A stretch of DNA of 43,521 nt from Takakia lepidozioides (lineage: Eukaryota > Streptophyta > Takakiopsida > Takakiales > Takakiaceae), in assembly GCA_030704615.1 (NCBI GenBank), contig CM060732.1, positions 83,167,171 through 83,210,691 on the forward strand. The letters are read 5' to 3'. The notes beneath the pieces were generated by a model. It was not told the origin of the DNA, did not search any database, and worked only from the letters and a program-made list of their open reading frames with translations. Made by a program: the position numbers and the translations under genes. Of the stretch, positions 33,634 to 43,521 are shown in pieces; the first letter of the stretch is position 1; each line of letters begins with the position of its first letter.

Positions 33634-36015
33634 ATGGGGTCGGGCAAGCCAAAGCGAAAGCGGAACGGCCCAAAAGATGATGATCCCGGTGAGCCCGATG
33701 GGGGCGACGTGTCACCGAGGCGGCCGTTTGAGGAAGCGATGCATGTCTCCGAAAACGAGGCCGCTCAAGAGCTGGAGGAATCTGAGGAGTCGGAGCCCGA
33801 GGAATCCCTGAGAGCTCTGACCGACCAACAGATGCCTCCCATGCCGGCAGCCTTTTGGGAAGGGTTGTTGGCGCAATTTGGCGGGACGTTGAAAGACGTG
33901 TTGAAGGCGGCTAATGCCACCTCCACTAAGGCAAAATTTAAGATGAAGCCTAAGGAACCCGGCACCTTCGAGGGCGTCCAAAATCAGAAGGCACTCAACA
34001 CCTGGCTCCTGGAGCTAGAGCAGTACTTCCGGGCGGCCAAGTTGAGTGACGAGGACCGGGTGGAAGTGGCTCCCACCTATTTGAGGGGCTATGCTCAACA
34101 ATGGTGGCAGAAACGCCTTCACGACCGAGGTCCAAGCCCGGAAACCTTGAACTGGAGTGGGTTCAAGGAATTGATGAAGAGACAGTTTGTGCCCCTCAAC
34201 GCGTCCTGGCTTGCCCGGGACAAGATGAAGAATTTGAAGCAAACAGATGACATTCGGGGGTATGTCCAGGCTTTCAATGTGCTGTTGCTCGAAGTCGCGG
34301 ACATGGCAGAACCAGAAATGGTCTTCAACTTTGTGGCGGGAATGGCCCCATGGGCCAGGCGGAAGTTGGAGGAGAAGCCACCCAAGACTTTGAACGAGGC
34401 AATTGAGAGGGCTGAATGTTTCTCGGATGTCCCTAGGGGTGAGAGACAAGGCCGTACGGAGCTGAACCACAAGAAGACCCGGCGGGAAGGTGACTCCTTC
34501 CGACCGGAAAAGAAGTGGGATAGGCCACGCGACGACAATGGCACGTGGAAATCGAAGGGAGGGCCTTCACACGTCAAGGCGGCACCTGGTGCTTCGAAAG
34601 GAAAAGCGGGGGGAGCGGCTTATGGCGGACAGAAGGCGACCTTTGATGGAGTGTGTTTCAATTGCGGGGAGCCCGGGCACATGGCCAAGAAGTGCACGAA
34701 ACCTCGACAATTGAACATGACTCGGGCAACCACGGAGCTGTCGGAAGATACCATCAGTCGCTTGGTGGAAGCGGTGGTCGCCAAGACTTGCAAGGTAGGC
34801 AATTATTCTTGTGAGTTGTATCAGGAAACTGGCGCCCTGCGTAAAGGGAGTCAGTTATTGTTCGTGGATGGGATAATATCCGGAACTAACGTGTCGTTGT
34901 TGGTGGACACAGGAGCGTCGCACTCCTTCATGACGCCGGCGGCGGCGCGAAAGTTGGGACTCCCGACAAGTGACGTGGGGGCCTCTATTGAGGTGCGTTC
35001 TGCCAAAGGAGAACCACAGTTGGCGACAAGGTTGGCGTTTGATGTTCCTCTTCAACTGGGGAGTTGGGAGGGACGTGAGAACTTCACCATCTGCGAGATC
35101 GATGGAGTGGATCTCATTTTGGGGATGACCTTTTTGAGCAAATCCGGAGCGGTCATAGATGGCCGCAAGAGAGTAGTCACGCTGCCATGTGGGAATGGTG
35201 GCGAGGTCTTACGAGTGTCGGAAACGCCCAAATCCGTGGGAGGGCGAATAAACCTTCTGTCAGCAAGGGAGTGGGTCGTGGAGGAGGCACACGAGCCCCA
35301 GTTTTTGCTTTACATTAGAGAAGTGAAGGGAGAAGGCGATGGGGATCCGAGCCCAGATTGGATCAAGGGGATTTTGGAGAAATACCAGGATGTGATGCCG
35401 GAGGATTTACCAAACGGCTTGCCACCGCGAAGAGGAGTTGACCACAAGATTGAGGTGATACCGGGATCGGAACCGCCTGCCAAGGCACCCTACCAGTTGA
35501 GCCACAGAGAGTTGGTCGAGCTGAAGACTCAGCTCAAAGATCTAATGTCAAAGGGGTACATCCAGCCGAGTAAGTCACCTTACGGAGCCCCGGTGCTATT
35601 TGCAGATAAAAAGGATGGGACGCTGCGGATGTGTGTCGATTACAGGGCTCTGAATAAGGTGACTATAAAAAACCGGTACCCTTTGCCAAGGATCGACGAC
35701 CTCTTCGATCGGTTGGCAGGAGCGAAGTATTTCAGCCGGATCGACTTGCGCTCCGGCTATCATCAAATTCGGGTCGCGGAAGGAGATGAGGAGAAGACCG
35801 CGTGCAGGACAAGGTATGGTTCATATGAGTTCTTGGTGATACCTTTTGGGCTCACCAATGCACCAGCGACATTTAGCACGCTGATGAACAGCCTTTTTCA
35901 GGAATGGTTGGATGACTTTGTGATCGTGTACATCGACGACATCTTGGTGTACTCGAAAACAAAGGATGAACACCTGGAGCACCTGAAAAGGGTGTTCCAA
36001 AAATTGCGGAGGTAG
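33634..36015 (+). CDS. Gypsy gag-protease-RT (N-terminal part of the polyprotein)
   Basis: Starts at ATG 33634; the frame opens upstream at a TTG but no ATG precedes. Acidic/basic N-terminus, then a Retrotrans_gag domain (about residues 105-265, with [10 protein letters not shown] and [10 protein letters not shown]). The zinc knuckle [14 protein letters not shown] is at about 341-354. The aspartic protease active site [11 protein letters not shown] is near 422-432. RT runs from about 640 with [18 protein letters not shown] and the catalytic YIDD at about 766-769. The frame ends at TAG 36013, inside RT just after LKRVFQKLR, because of the inverted insertion at 36007. It would give capsid, protease and a truncated RT. 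Confidence 0.92.
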   Translation: MGSGKPKRKRNGPKDDDPGEPDGGDVSPRRPFEEAMHVSENEAAQELEESEESEPEESLRALTDQQMPPMPAAFWEGLLAQFGGTLKDVLKAANATSTKAKFKMKPKEPGTFEGVQNQKALNTWLLELEQYFRAAKLSDEDRVEVAPTYLRGYAQQWWQKRLHDRGPSPETLNWSGFKELMKRQFVPLNASWLARDKMKNLKQTDDIRGYVQAFNVLLLEVADMAEPEMVFNFVAGMAPWARRKLEEKPPKTLNEAIERAECFSDVPRGERQGRTELNHKKTRREGDSFRPEKKWDRPRDDNGTWKSKGGPSHVKAAPGASKGKAGGAAYGGQKATFDGVCFNCGEPGHMAKKCTKPRQLNMTRATTELSEDTISRLVEAVVAKTCKVGNYSCELYQETGALRKGSQLLFVDGIISGTNVSLLVDTGASHSFMTPAAARKLGLPTSDVGASIEVRSAKGEPQLATRLAFDVPLQLGSWEGRENFTICEIDGVDLILGMTFLSKSGAVIDGRKRVVTLPCGNGGEVLRVSETPKSVGGRINLLSAREWVVEEAHEPQFLLYIREVKGEGDGDPSPDWIKGILEKYQDVMPEDLPNGLPPRRGVDHKIEVIPGSEPPAKAPYQLSHRELVELKTQLKDLMSKGYIQPSKSPYGAPVLFADKKDGTLRMCVDYRALNKVTIKNRYPLPRIDDLFDRLAGAKYFSRIDLRSGYHQIRVAEGDEEKTACRTRYGSYEFLVIPFGLTNAPATFSTLMNSLFQEWLDDFVIVYIDDILVYSKTKDEHLEHLKRVFQKLRR

Positions 36016-36081
36016 TCGAAAATTCTTGATGTTCAACCAGACCTCCGTGCCTGCCTCAAACTTAACTTCCCTCCGCTTCCG
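36007..36081 (-). repeat. 75-bp inverted copy of integrase-end sequence inside RT
   Basis: This segment is the reverse complement of 37784-37858 of the same element, 73 of 75 positions identical by eye. It introduces the TAG at 36013 and a frame change. RT-type coding resumes at 36083 (LYAKALKCEFGV), where an uninterrupted element would have only a few codons between KLR and LYAK. Confidence 0.93.
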
Positions 36082-36082
36082 G

Positions 36083-38197
36083 CTGTATGCCAAAGCTTTA
36101 AAGTGCGAATTCGGGGTCACAAAAGTGGAGTTCCTGGGGCATGTGATTACACAGGATGGGATCAAAATGGATGACAGAAAGGTGAGGGCGATCTTGGACT
36201 GGGAGCCTCCGACTTCGGTCCCGGGAGTGCGATCCTTCCTAGGACTCGCCTCCTATTACCGGAAGTATGTGAGAAATTTTGCCAAGATCGCGGGGCCGTT
36301 GTCAGACCTTCTGTGTAAATCCAAAGTCTGGGTATGGAACACCTTGTGTGGCCAAGCTTTTGCTGAATTGAAGCAGCGGATGGCGGAAGCTCCAGTCTTG
36401 AAAATCCCGGAGTTCGATCGGCCGTTCGAGATTCATACAGATGCGTCGGACTTTGCGATTGGGGGTGTACTGATGCAAGATGGACGTCCAGTGGCTTACG
36501 AAAGTAAGAAACTGAACGAAGTGGAGCGACGGTGGCCGACGCACGAGAAAGAGATGAAGGCGGTGGTGCACTATCTTGAGCTTTGGCGCCACTATGTTGG
36601 TTCCAACCCAATGAAGGTGTTCACGGACAATGTTACGGTGAAGTATTTTGCCACGCAACCCAAGTTGTCCCCAAAACAACTTAGGTGGCAAGATACTTTG
36701 GCGGTGTTTGACGTGGATATCCAATACAAACCGGGACGTGACAATGTGGTGGCCGATGCTTTAAGTAGAAAGCAGCAGCTCCTGTTGGTGTACAGGGGCG
36801 AGACGACGCTCCAAAGGAAGATCCCGAAGGCTTGCCAGAAGGATGAGCTAGCGAAGTCCGTGATGCAGGACTTGAGGAGGGGGGTTAAATCGCAATTCCA
36901 CTTGCAAAATGGACTGCTCCGGTATAAGCAAAAGCGTCTCTACGTGCCAAAGGGAGGGATCAGAGATAGTCTCTTGAGAGAATGCCATGATAGCCCGCTT
37001 GCGGGCCACGGCGGAGGCAAGCGCACTGCGGCACTCTTGAAGAAAGAGTATTTCTGGCCCAAACTGAGAGAGGAGGCAGAGGAGTATGTCAAGACATGCA
37101 CCACATGCCAACAAAACCGGAGCGAGTACAAAAAGCAAGCGGGGCTGTTACAACCCTTGCCGATTCCAGAGGGGACTTGGGAAAGCGTCTCGATGGATTT
37201 CATGACTGTTATGCCGCTGTCAAAAGGATTCGATGCAATCATGGTGGTGGTGGATAGGTTCAGTAAAATGGGCCATTTCATCCCCACCAAGGAGATGGCA
37301 ACGGCGCAAGAGACAGGGCGACTTTACTTCGTCCACATCTTAAAACATCATGGAGTCCCGAAGGATATTGTCTCGGACCGCGATCCAAAGTTTACGAGTA
37401 AATTTTGGAGGACACTTTGGAAGAAGATGGGGACGAGGCTGAAGATGAGCACCGCCTTCCGACCTACGACCGACGGCCAAACGGAAAGAGTGAATTCCGT
37501 AGTGAAGCAGATCTTGCAGAATTACGTGTCGGCAGACCAATCAGACTGGGTGGAACACTTAGACGCAGTAGAGTTCTGTTATAATAACACAGAACACTCC
37601 GCAACGGGAGTTTCCCCTTTCGTATTGGTCTATGGAAAAGCACCTCTGGTGCCGACAAGTTGGGCCGCCCAGGACGTTGAGGAACTGGCAGTAGCGGCGG
37701 TACTGGAAGAACGCGAGCGTTTGTTGACGCTCGCAAAGTACAACATTGCCAAAGCTAGGAAACGGTATGAAAGGCAGGCGAATCGGAAGCGGAGGGAAGT
37801 GAAGTTTGAGGCAGGCACGGAGGTCTGGTTGAACATCAAGAATTTCCGACTACCTCCGGAAGTGAGTCCAAAGTTCGTACCTCCGTATGCGGGACCCTTT
37901 CGCATCCGGAAGGTTATGAATGAGGATGTGTATGAATTGGAGCTGCCGGCAAACAGCAAGGTGCATCCAGTATTTCACGTCTCCCTTTTGAAGCCTTACT
38001 TCAAAGATGAAGCGCGTCCGAATCGGCATCAAGTGTTGCGTCCGCCACCTATGCTGTTGGATCATGAAAATGAACCTGAGTACGAGGTGGAGGCAGTACT
38101 TAAGTCGAGGAGGTTCAAGAACCGAGAAACGGAGTATCTCGTCAAATGGAAGGGCTATCATCATGTGGAGGTTCATCCAACCCGCATCATGCGGTAA
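36083..38197 (+). pseudogene. Gypsy pol continuation: RT end, RNase H, integrase, partial chromodomain
   Basis: Continues pol in a new frame from LYAKALKCEFG. RNase H: IHTDASDFAIGGVL (first Asp near 36439), VFTDNVTVKYF and DNVVADALSR. The integrase has an H-H-C-C zinc finger (HDSPLAGHGG then CTTCQQ) and the catalytic triad Asp 37196, Asp 37376, Glu 37484, a D-D(35)E spacing for the last pair. A GPY/F-type module follows (YAGPFRIRKV, HPVFHVSLLKPY). The chromodomain starts at YEVEAVLKSRR and reaches YLVKWKGY, then loses similarity and stops at 38195. Having no own initiation site after the break, it is inactive unless rescued. Confidence 0.92.
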
Positions 38198-38652
38198 ACG
38201 TGGGTAACACCTGGAAACACCTACCTTACGCTACCAATTTCCACAGTACATTGTGGAACAGTACAGCTGACTCCGAGGAAGTACTATTATTCCTCGGCAC
38301 ATGCAAATTTCCATACCTAACAGAATTTGGGAACCATAAATCTGTCTCATTTGCACAAGAGATGCATGAGACAAAGTTCTATATCCAGTTGGAGGACGAG
38401 TACATGAGTAAGGTTAATGACTGGATAGCTTATTGGCAAAAAGCTTGCAGAGATTTGGAGTGGGTGGGTGGAGAGAATTTAAATTTCACGAAAAAAGGTT
38501 CTAAAATCCAAAATCCAAAATTATGATCCGTCTGTTTCGACTTCGAACAAATGGCCCAAAGTAAATGACAGTGACATCTACAATACCATTGAAGCTATCA
38601 ATGAGAAAGGCGAGACAATCAATGGATTGTCTGTCAATGCGGGAGACTTTGT
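38198..38652 (+). other. Gypsy 3' region, unidentified ORF
   Basis: A frame open from 38146 to 38526 contains NTWKHLPYATNF near 38206-38240. This could be the displaced remainder of the chromodomain (NTW in place of a typical TWEP block). The rest is unrecognised. Confidence 0.35.
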
Positions 38653-38912
38653 AGCTAGAAGGATCACTAGATTACGGAAAGACTTTTTCTCCTTTGGTCA
38701 AAATCACCTCTCTACCAGTTTTCATTGCCTTAATAGCCGTATACGATTATCATATCCATTAGCTAGATGTATAAATTGCTTTCTGAAATCTATATTCAAC
38801 AACCCCCAAGTTATGTCCTACAACTTTTAAACACGAGGCCAAAGTGTGCAGATTGTTGAAAACTTTGTATGGTTTGAAACAGAGTCCACAAATGTGGCAT
38901 GAGAGGTGTTGG
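38653..38912 (+). pseudogene. Ty1/copia reverse transcriptase fossil
   Basis: One frame reads DYGKTFSPLVKITSL, then IALIAVYDYHIH, stop, LDV, and further on KVCRLLKTLYGLKQSP and MWHERC. These are successive Ty1/copia RT blocks (YxxTFSPVVK, the LDVKTAF region, the LYGLKQ block). IYIQQPPSYV appears in a neighbouring frame between them. At least two in-frame stops and small indels show decay. It lies between gypsy pol and the gypsy 3' LTR. Confidence 0.85.
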
Positions 38913-39184
38913 AATTATGTCCAATCATTCTAACATACGTGAGCCACAATATTCATTAGAGTCTTAGGATATATCACAAAACATCGAGAGAGTATTCATT
39001 GAGAGAGCGACAACTCACTGTCTTGTCTCTTGAGTCTAGTGCATCACCTTCATGCATAACTACCACTAGCTATAGAGAAGTGTTCGTCACTTTCCCCATA
39101 CCCCTTTCTTCTTCAATGAAACCCGATGCACCCTCCTTGCTCATGTGCGATACTCAATTCAAGTATCGTTGATCGACTTCTCAA

Positions 39185-39448
39185 CACTACAACAGAACGC
39201 GGTATATCTGACTGCCAGGCCGCGGTAGTCATGGTTTTCCTGACTTTGACCATGACTTCCCTGTATTTTTGGACCAAATGGGGCTTCACGTAGTCGTTGA
39301 AATGACTGCGTGACTACGTAGTCCTCTAGGTGACTACGTTGGTAGACTTCGTCATGACTACATGGCTCCGCACTAGCCGAAAGGTTGGTCAACGATGGTT
39401 GACCAGCGTGAACTCACCACCAAATAGTCGTTGGAATGACTTATAGTG
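39185..39448. mobile_element. Putative CACTA-like non-autonomous element (264 bp)
   Basis: Begins CACTACAACAGAACG and ends ATGACTTATAGTG, giving CACTA...TAGTG ends. The same three bases CAA flank both sides (39182-39184 and 39449-39451), the target-site size of CACTA transposons. Inside are repeated GACTACG units, a perfect GACTACGTAGTC palindrome (39312-39323) and two GTCGTTG(A/G)AATGAC copies (from 39293 and from 39427), reminiscent of subterminal repeats. The terminal similarity beyond CACTA is weak. Confidence 0.5.
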
Positions 39449-41012
39449 CAAGCGTGGTAGCCAAAAGGTTAAAACAATTTAAAAAGTTGCTTATAGGGTT
39501 GCTTATTAGAGGGTTGGGACTTAGCTTTTTTTCTTATTTCTCCTGCGCGGTTTCTTAGTATCGAGTTGTTGTGTCATGGAACACGATGATCGCATGATAG
39601 GACGTGGGATGGAGGCTTTGCATTGAGCTACTGATGCGGGGCGAAGCGCAACTTGCACCACCACCGCAATGGGCTCTTAGCTCATGTTCGTACCGTGATG
39701 TGGTATTCTTCCTAATGTTTACAAGGTTCTTGGGAGAGTCAGCTTGGTCTTGGCAGTCCGTGTTTCAATCGACGCCCGCTCAGCTGCACCGTGGTGGTTC
39801 TCACAGACCAATCCGACATTACCTGACGATAGACACAAGCAGCACATACAAAAGGTCCTCTTGGGTTCATGGTTAGTCAAATCCTCCATGGGTCATGACA
39901 CAAGGTTGAGGACAAATGTGGTGAGGGCACCTTCTTCTTCGATCTATTTCAGCCTGTTTTGCCCTCTCATCAGACTCGGCACGGAGCAGAGCTGACATGA
40001 GTTTGTGAAGATCCTTCACGATTGGGTGCGTGCCTCAGAAATGGGAAACGCATCCGAGGCGGTTGCAATTTTCGAAGGGCGACCTCAAAAGTGGAAGAAG
40101 CGTTGATGGGGACATCAACCTTGGAGCGTGGGGGAGGAAATGCATGCTTAGCCCGGCTTAGCTAACTCAGGAATCCGATTGCAAAAACTTGTATTGTACA
40201 AAAATTTGTTATAAAGGAAATGGGTTCCAAATGTTGTGTGTCCTATTTTGTTTGGAATGGTGATGCATGGTGTGGTTGGCTAGTGTGTAGAATGCATGCT
40301 AGCTTACAAAAGTGGGAGAGGTAAATTGGGTTAATCATGTGTTTGCGCAGTGCCGAAATCGGGTGACTCCCATCCAAGGGGCAAGGAAACATGCGCCTTC
40401 TTTGGGAGTTCACATGCTAGTGTGCACCTGGCGCGTGCGCGTACTATAACTGTGCTACCGAGGTGGTTGCTTTGTAGTGCGGGCTAACGCGGAAGCTATG
40501 TGATTCCGTTCACGTACTATAATCGTGTAGCCTCGGGACGAAGTCGTAGTGCGGCTTCGACGTGTTCCCGTACCTCAGGCCAGCATTCCAAGACGGACCC
40601 AATTGTAGTGATTTGGGCGCACGGTTGGTTCAAGGTTATCTTCCTAGTCAAAGGGGGTTTGAGGTGAACCCTTGTGCAAAGTGATGCCAAAAGCGGCATC
40701 AGGAGCGATCGCAAGCAATGTTGTTGCAGTAAGGCGATTCGATCCTCGGGGAGGATCGTTCCTTGACCTTGAAGAAGGCCAAGAAGAGTGCACTGGGAGG
40801 AGCTTGAGAGGCTCCACCCTTGGCCGGGACTTGGAGGAAGTCGGCCGAACTAGCTAGTGGAGAGTAGAGTCAAGTGTGGGGTTTGGTTCTTTGCCATGGG
40901 ACGCCTTGGTACGGAAACAAACTCCTTGATGTGGGACGCCACAACTTGGATGTTCGTTTCTACAAAATGGACAAGTCGATGAGGACATCGACTCCCTGTT
41001 GGTAAAGGTGTG
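39449..41012. other. Gypsy 3' non-coding region
   Basis: No domain recognised. It contains a CGTACTATAA(C/T) repeat (40439 and 40514 region). The sequence just before the 3' LTR (GGTAAAGGTGTG) is a poor polypurine tract, which is unusual. Confidence 0.4.
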
Positions 41013-41742
41013 TGTCGCGGCCCTTTGCCTTGAGGGCAGGGGGTCGGGACACATGAGGGGTTGCCCCTGTGGTGGGGGCAGCGGCAGCGATGGGTATGGG
41101 GGGGGCTGAAGCACCCTTGAGTGCCCAAGGCACTCAGGGAAGCGGAGGCGCTCACTAGGTGGAGCCCCGCACACCGGGTTGCGGTGGGGGTGGCTCCACA
41201 AGGGGTGGTGGTAGCTTAGCGGGACTTAGTGGGTGTGGCATAGGACTCACCATGGGGGCGGAGACCTCGTGGTGGGAGTCGTGGGGAGTCTTGGGACTCA
41301 TCACGGTCCATAGGGGCCGTGGTGAGTGGGCCAAGACTCATCGCGACTCATCACAGGGAGTCGAGGATTTTCGTGGTGGTTCGCTATAAAATGGCATGGC
41401 TGGTTGTGAAACCCCCGCGGACAGCTACAGAAGTATATATAGGGAGTAGTAACCCCGAGAACGGTGCAAGCCCGTTGGTAACCAAAAAACTAATGAGTAA
41501 GCGAGCGAGCCGGAAAGCGACCAAAGAGTGGGGAGCTGTTCCGGACTGCCAACTACCAAAGGGAATTCCCGCTGGTTCCAAATCGGTGGAGGGTTCTTTG
41601 GGAGAACAAAGGGGGACCGTTATGCCCCGGTGAGCAGCCGAAGCTCCAAGTTGGCCTGGCGGCCAGGTTGGGAGTCAGGCGCGCGCATCAAAGCTAGCAA
41701 CTATGACTTGAAGGGGAGTTTACCGAAGTGAGGTGCGCAACA
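41013..41742 (+). repeat. 3' LTR of the gypsy element
   Basis: 730 bp, matching 32850-33578 with about 18 substitutions and one extra G in a G run. Its terminal GCGACA has become GCAACA. It carries the TATATATA box and TATAAAA near 41385. Confidence 0.95.
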
Positions 41743-42640
41743 AAACCTCTGCTAATGAAATCTCTGCAGCCACATATGCCGATGACCTTCCCATTCTTGC
41801 ACACAAACCTCAACACCTTAATCGTCAGGTTGATAAATTATCCCGCTTCAACCAATGGTCTGGTATGGAGCTCAGCCTTCACAAATGAGCAGTCACTACA
41901 GCCACTCATCGCAACAAATTCACAAAATCCACGATAGCCTGCCACTGTAAGCTCCACATACACTACCAACACAAACCCTTCCCCTTCCTGGGGCCAGACG
42001 AACCTTACACATATCTTGGCATTCAATTAGTCCCCTCGCTCACCTGGCACATACAAAAGGGCACAACAATTGTCAAACTAACCAACAAAAGTTTAGCACT
42101 ACTCAAATCCTTGATATCCATCCGTCCCAAACTAGCTATCACCCAAAAAGTACTCAAACCACAAGCCCAATATGCCTTCCACGCGGCCCCCTTCTCGTTA
42201 CCCGACATCAAACAACTTGACATAAGTATTATCCAACTAACCAAACGAATATGTGGCTTACCCACCAGTACCCCAAATGCTCTCACTCAGCTCCCGCAGG
42301 ATAACTATGGTATAGGATCTAGCCCCTTAATTATCTCATACGCCTGCACCCCAGGCTCACAACTTCTAGAGGCCCTCAAAGATCCTGGACGTCTTGGGCT
42401 AATCTTTCAAGGGCTTCTCAAACACCTGCTTTGAAATACAATGGACTCTGTCCACTCCCCTTTCTCCACCCACAATATTGCCTACACTCTCCTACTGCCC
42501 GCACACTATTCATCCTACATCAAATGAAAATTAGTGTACAAACGGACCTCCCTGGATACCCTAACACTAGCCTGATGCATCACTGTGTACATGAAATGGT
42601 AAATCCCATCTTGGATTTATTAGAATTGGTGCTGCTGTGA
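41743..42640 (+). pseudogene. LINE reverse transcriptase, 3' part (split by the gypsy insertion)
   Basis: Resumes the frame interrupted at 32849; the AAACC duplication is counted once. TYADDLPILAHKP carries the catalytic Y-A-D-D, followed by LSRFNQWSGMELSLHK, a stop at 41887, then TYLGIQLVPSLTW and further thumb/connection-like sequence to 42432. Decayed coding sequence with stops reaches about 42640. No RNase H follows. Confidence 0.87.
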
Positions 42641-42649
42641 GGGCCCTTT

Positions 42650-43131
42650 TTAGTGAATCAAATGATCCTGGCAAGCTGGAGACCATCGGTATTCGGCATC
42701 CTTCTTCAGCAGTCTATAGACTGGTGCCGCTCTGTGAGCATATTTGGCCATGTACCTTCTGTAATAGCTTGTATGTCCCAGAAATCTCTTGAGTTTCTTT
42801 GGGATTTTCTGGTGGTGGTATTTTCTGGATAACATCCACCTTCTTCGGATCTACGAAAATTCCCTGTTGGCACATAATGTGTCCCAACAGTAATCCTGAA
42901 ATTCACACAAAATGTACATTTTTCCAGATTGAAACTTACTCCATTGTCTCAGCAGGCTTGTAGGCAAAGTTTTAACTGTGCCAAGTGTTTGGATTTCTGT
43001 CCGAAGACACTGAAATCATCCAGGAATACCTGCATAACGTCATTGAGATAACTCTTGAATATCTCAGATACTGCCCTCTGAAACATGGCCGGTGCGTTGC
43101 AAAGTCCAAATGGCATGAGCCAATGAGTCAA
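42650..43131 (-). pseudogene. Degenerate Ty3/gypsy reverse transcriptase fragment
   Basis: Minus-strand translation contains MPFGLCNAPAMFQRAVSEIF and VMQVFLDDFSVFG (catalytic block with F-L-D-D instead of Y-x-D-D; DDFSVFG recalls Athila/Tat-type elements). A later frame has LKRFLGHTSYYRRYMAKYA and VYRLLKKDAEY, the RT-RNase H connection. Frame changes near 42840-42950 show decay. It is unrelated in sequence to the intact element at 32850-41742. Confidence 0.85.
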
Positions 43132-43521
43132 TGAGGCGTTCAGTTGTCATCTGGTTTTTGTTCATTGCGAAAAAGAAATCATGCAATGCGTGCACGGCTA
43201 TTGCACCCATTGAACAGATGTGGTTGAAGCCCCTCTTTTGCCCGCATGTGTGCGACACATGTGTGGAGACACAACAGACGAATAAATCATTTGCCTCCCC
43301 ATCGACACCAAGCCATTCCATAATGTAATTGAATTTAAATTAATTTTAAGCCAATAAATAAGTTTGCACTGCCTTTCATTGGGGGTTTCTGGCACGTATC
43401 GATTTTGTTTTTGGCTCAATTTTGTTCTGCGGCTTCCAGCATCCCACCACTACTCCCCCGCCAAAATTTGGACCAATCACAAATGCCCCAAAAAAAAAAT
43501 GTTCTCTTCGCTCACTATTGC
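43132..43521. other. Window end, no assigned feature
   Basis: Probably the 5' continuation of the minus-strand gypsy remnant or unrelated DNA. I recognise no domain in either strand. Confidence 0.35.

Larger units (their letters stand above)
32850..41742 (+). mobile_element. Full-length Ty3/gypsy chromodomain retrotransposon, nested in the LINE
   Basis: An 8893-bp element with LTRs 32850-33578 and 41013-41742, a 5-bp target duplication AAACC (32845-32849 and 41743-41747), a tRNA-Met primer site, and a gag-pro-RT-RNaseH-integrase-chromodomain order typical of plant chromoviruses. It is no longer coding-competent as one ORF: RT is broken at 36007-36081 and the chromodomain is cut short. The 2.8 kb between pol and the 3' LTR contains a copia RT fossil and a CACTA-like element. 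By eye the LTRs differ by about 18 substitutions and one 1-bp indel, so the insertion is fairly young. Confidence 0.95.

Noticed and set aside
36026-36082. Apparent N-terminus of the second gypsy ORF
   Set aside because: This start lies inside the inverted insertion; true pol sequence resumes at 36083.
36162-37959. Minus-strand ORFs over gypsy pol
   Set aside because: Antisense shadows of a strongly supported coding region. The one at 35821-36165 only looked interesting because it reads the inverted 75-bp copy in the sense direction.
1-43521. CRISPR array, rRNA genes, functional tRNA genes, bacterial operons
   Set aside because: None found. The only tRNA-like sequence is the SINE head, which lacks a full cloverleaf by eye.

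Overview
This is a eukaryotic nuclear window, most likely from a streptophyte (green plant lineage, perhaps a charophyte alga such as Chara; the genus is inference). The reasons are a spliced TPR gene of a family I associate with land plants, Ty3/gypsy chromodomain and Ty1/copia retrotransposons, a retrotransposon primer site matching plant initiator-Met tRNA, long repeat-filled introns, and GT-AG splice sites whose phases agree. There is no operon, CRISPR array, rRNA gene or prokaryotic system.

Layout. 1-333 is AT-rich DNA without a feature. 334-1838 is a decayed non-LTR retrotransposon (LINE) 3' end with RNase H. 1844-1926 is a cluster of short palindromes. 3397-3603 is a hAT transposase remnant. 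4305-4496 is a perfect inverted repeat with 71-bp arms. 4735-10168 is a multi-exon F-box/leucine-rich-repeat gene (+). 10795-11752 is a two-copy tandem repeat whose second copy is interrupted by a tRNA-derived SINE. 12405-29041 is a 13-exon gene (+) for a TPR protein of 1087 residues. Every junction is in phase in my reading, and the last intron (4.06 kb) holds an EN-RT LINE. 30055-31140 is a second RNase H LINE fragment (-).

32299-42640 is a nested stack. A LINE reverse transcriptase is split by a complete 8.9-kb Ty3/gypsy element (32850-41742, LTRs 729/730 bp, 5-bp target duplication AAACC). That element carries a copia RT fossil and a CACTA-like small element in its 3' region. Its own RT is broken by an inverted 75-bp copy of its integrase-end sequence. 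42650-43130 is a degenerate gypsy RT (-).

The two host genes lie in the same orientation but show no sign of acting together: one looks like a ubiquitin-ligase adaptor, the other a TPR scaffold. Most of the rest is transposon-derived. The best leads are structural: the self-inverted insertion in the gypsy RT, the perfect palindrome upstream of the F-box gene, the base-exact nested insertion, and a short intronic repeat family (R1). I found no convincing new enzymatic or defence system.
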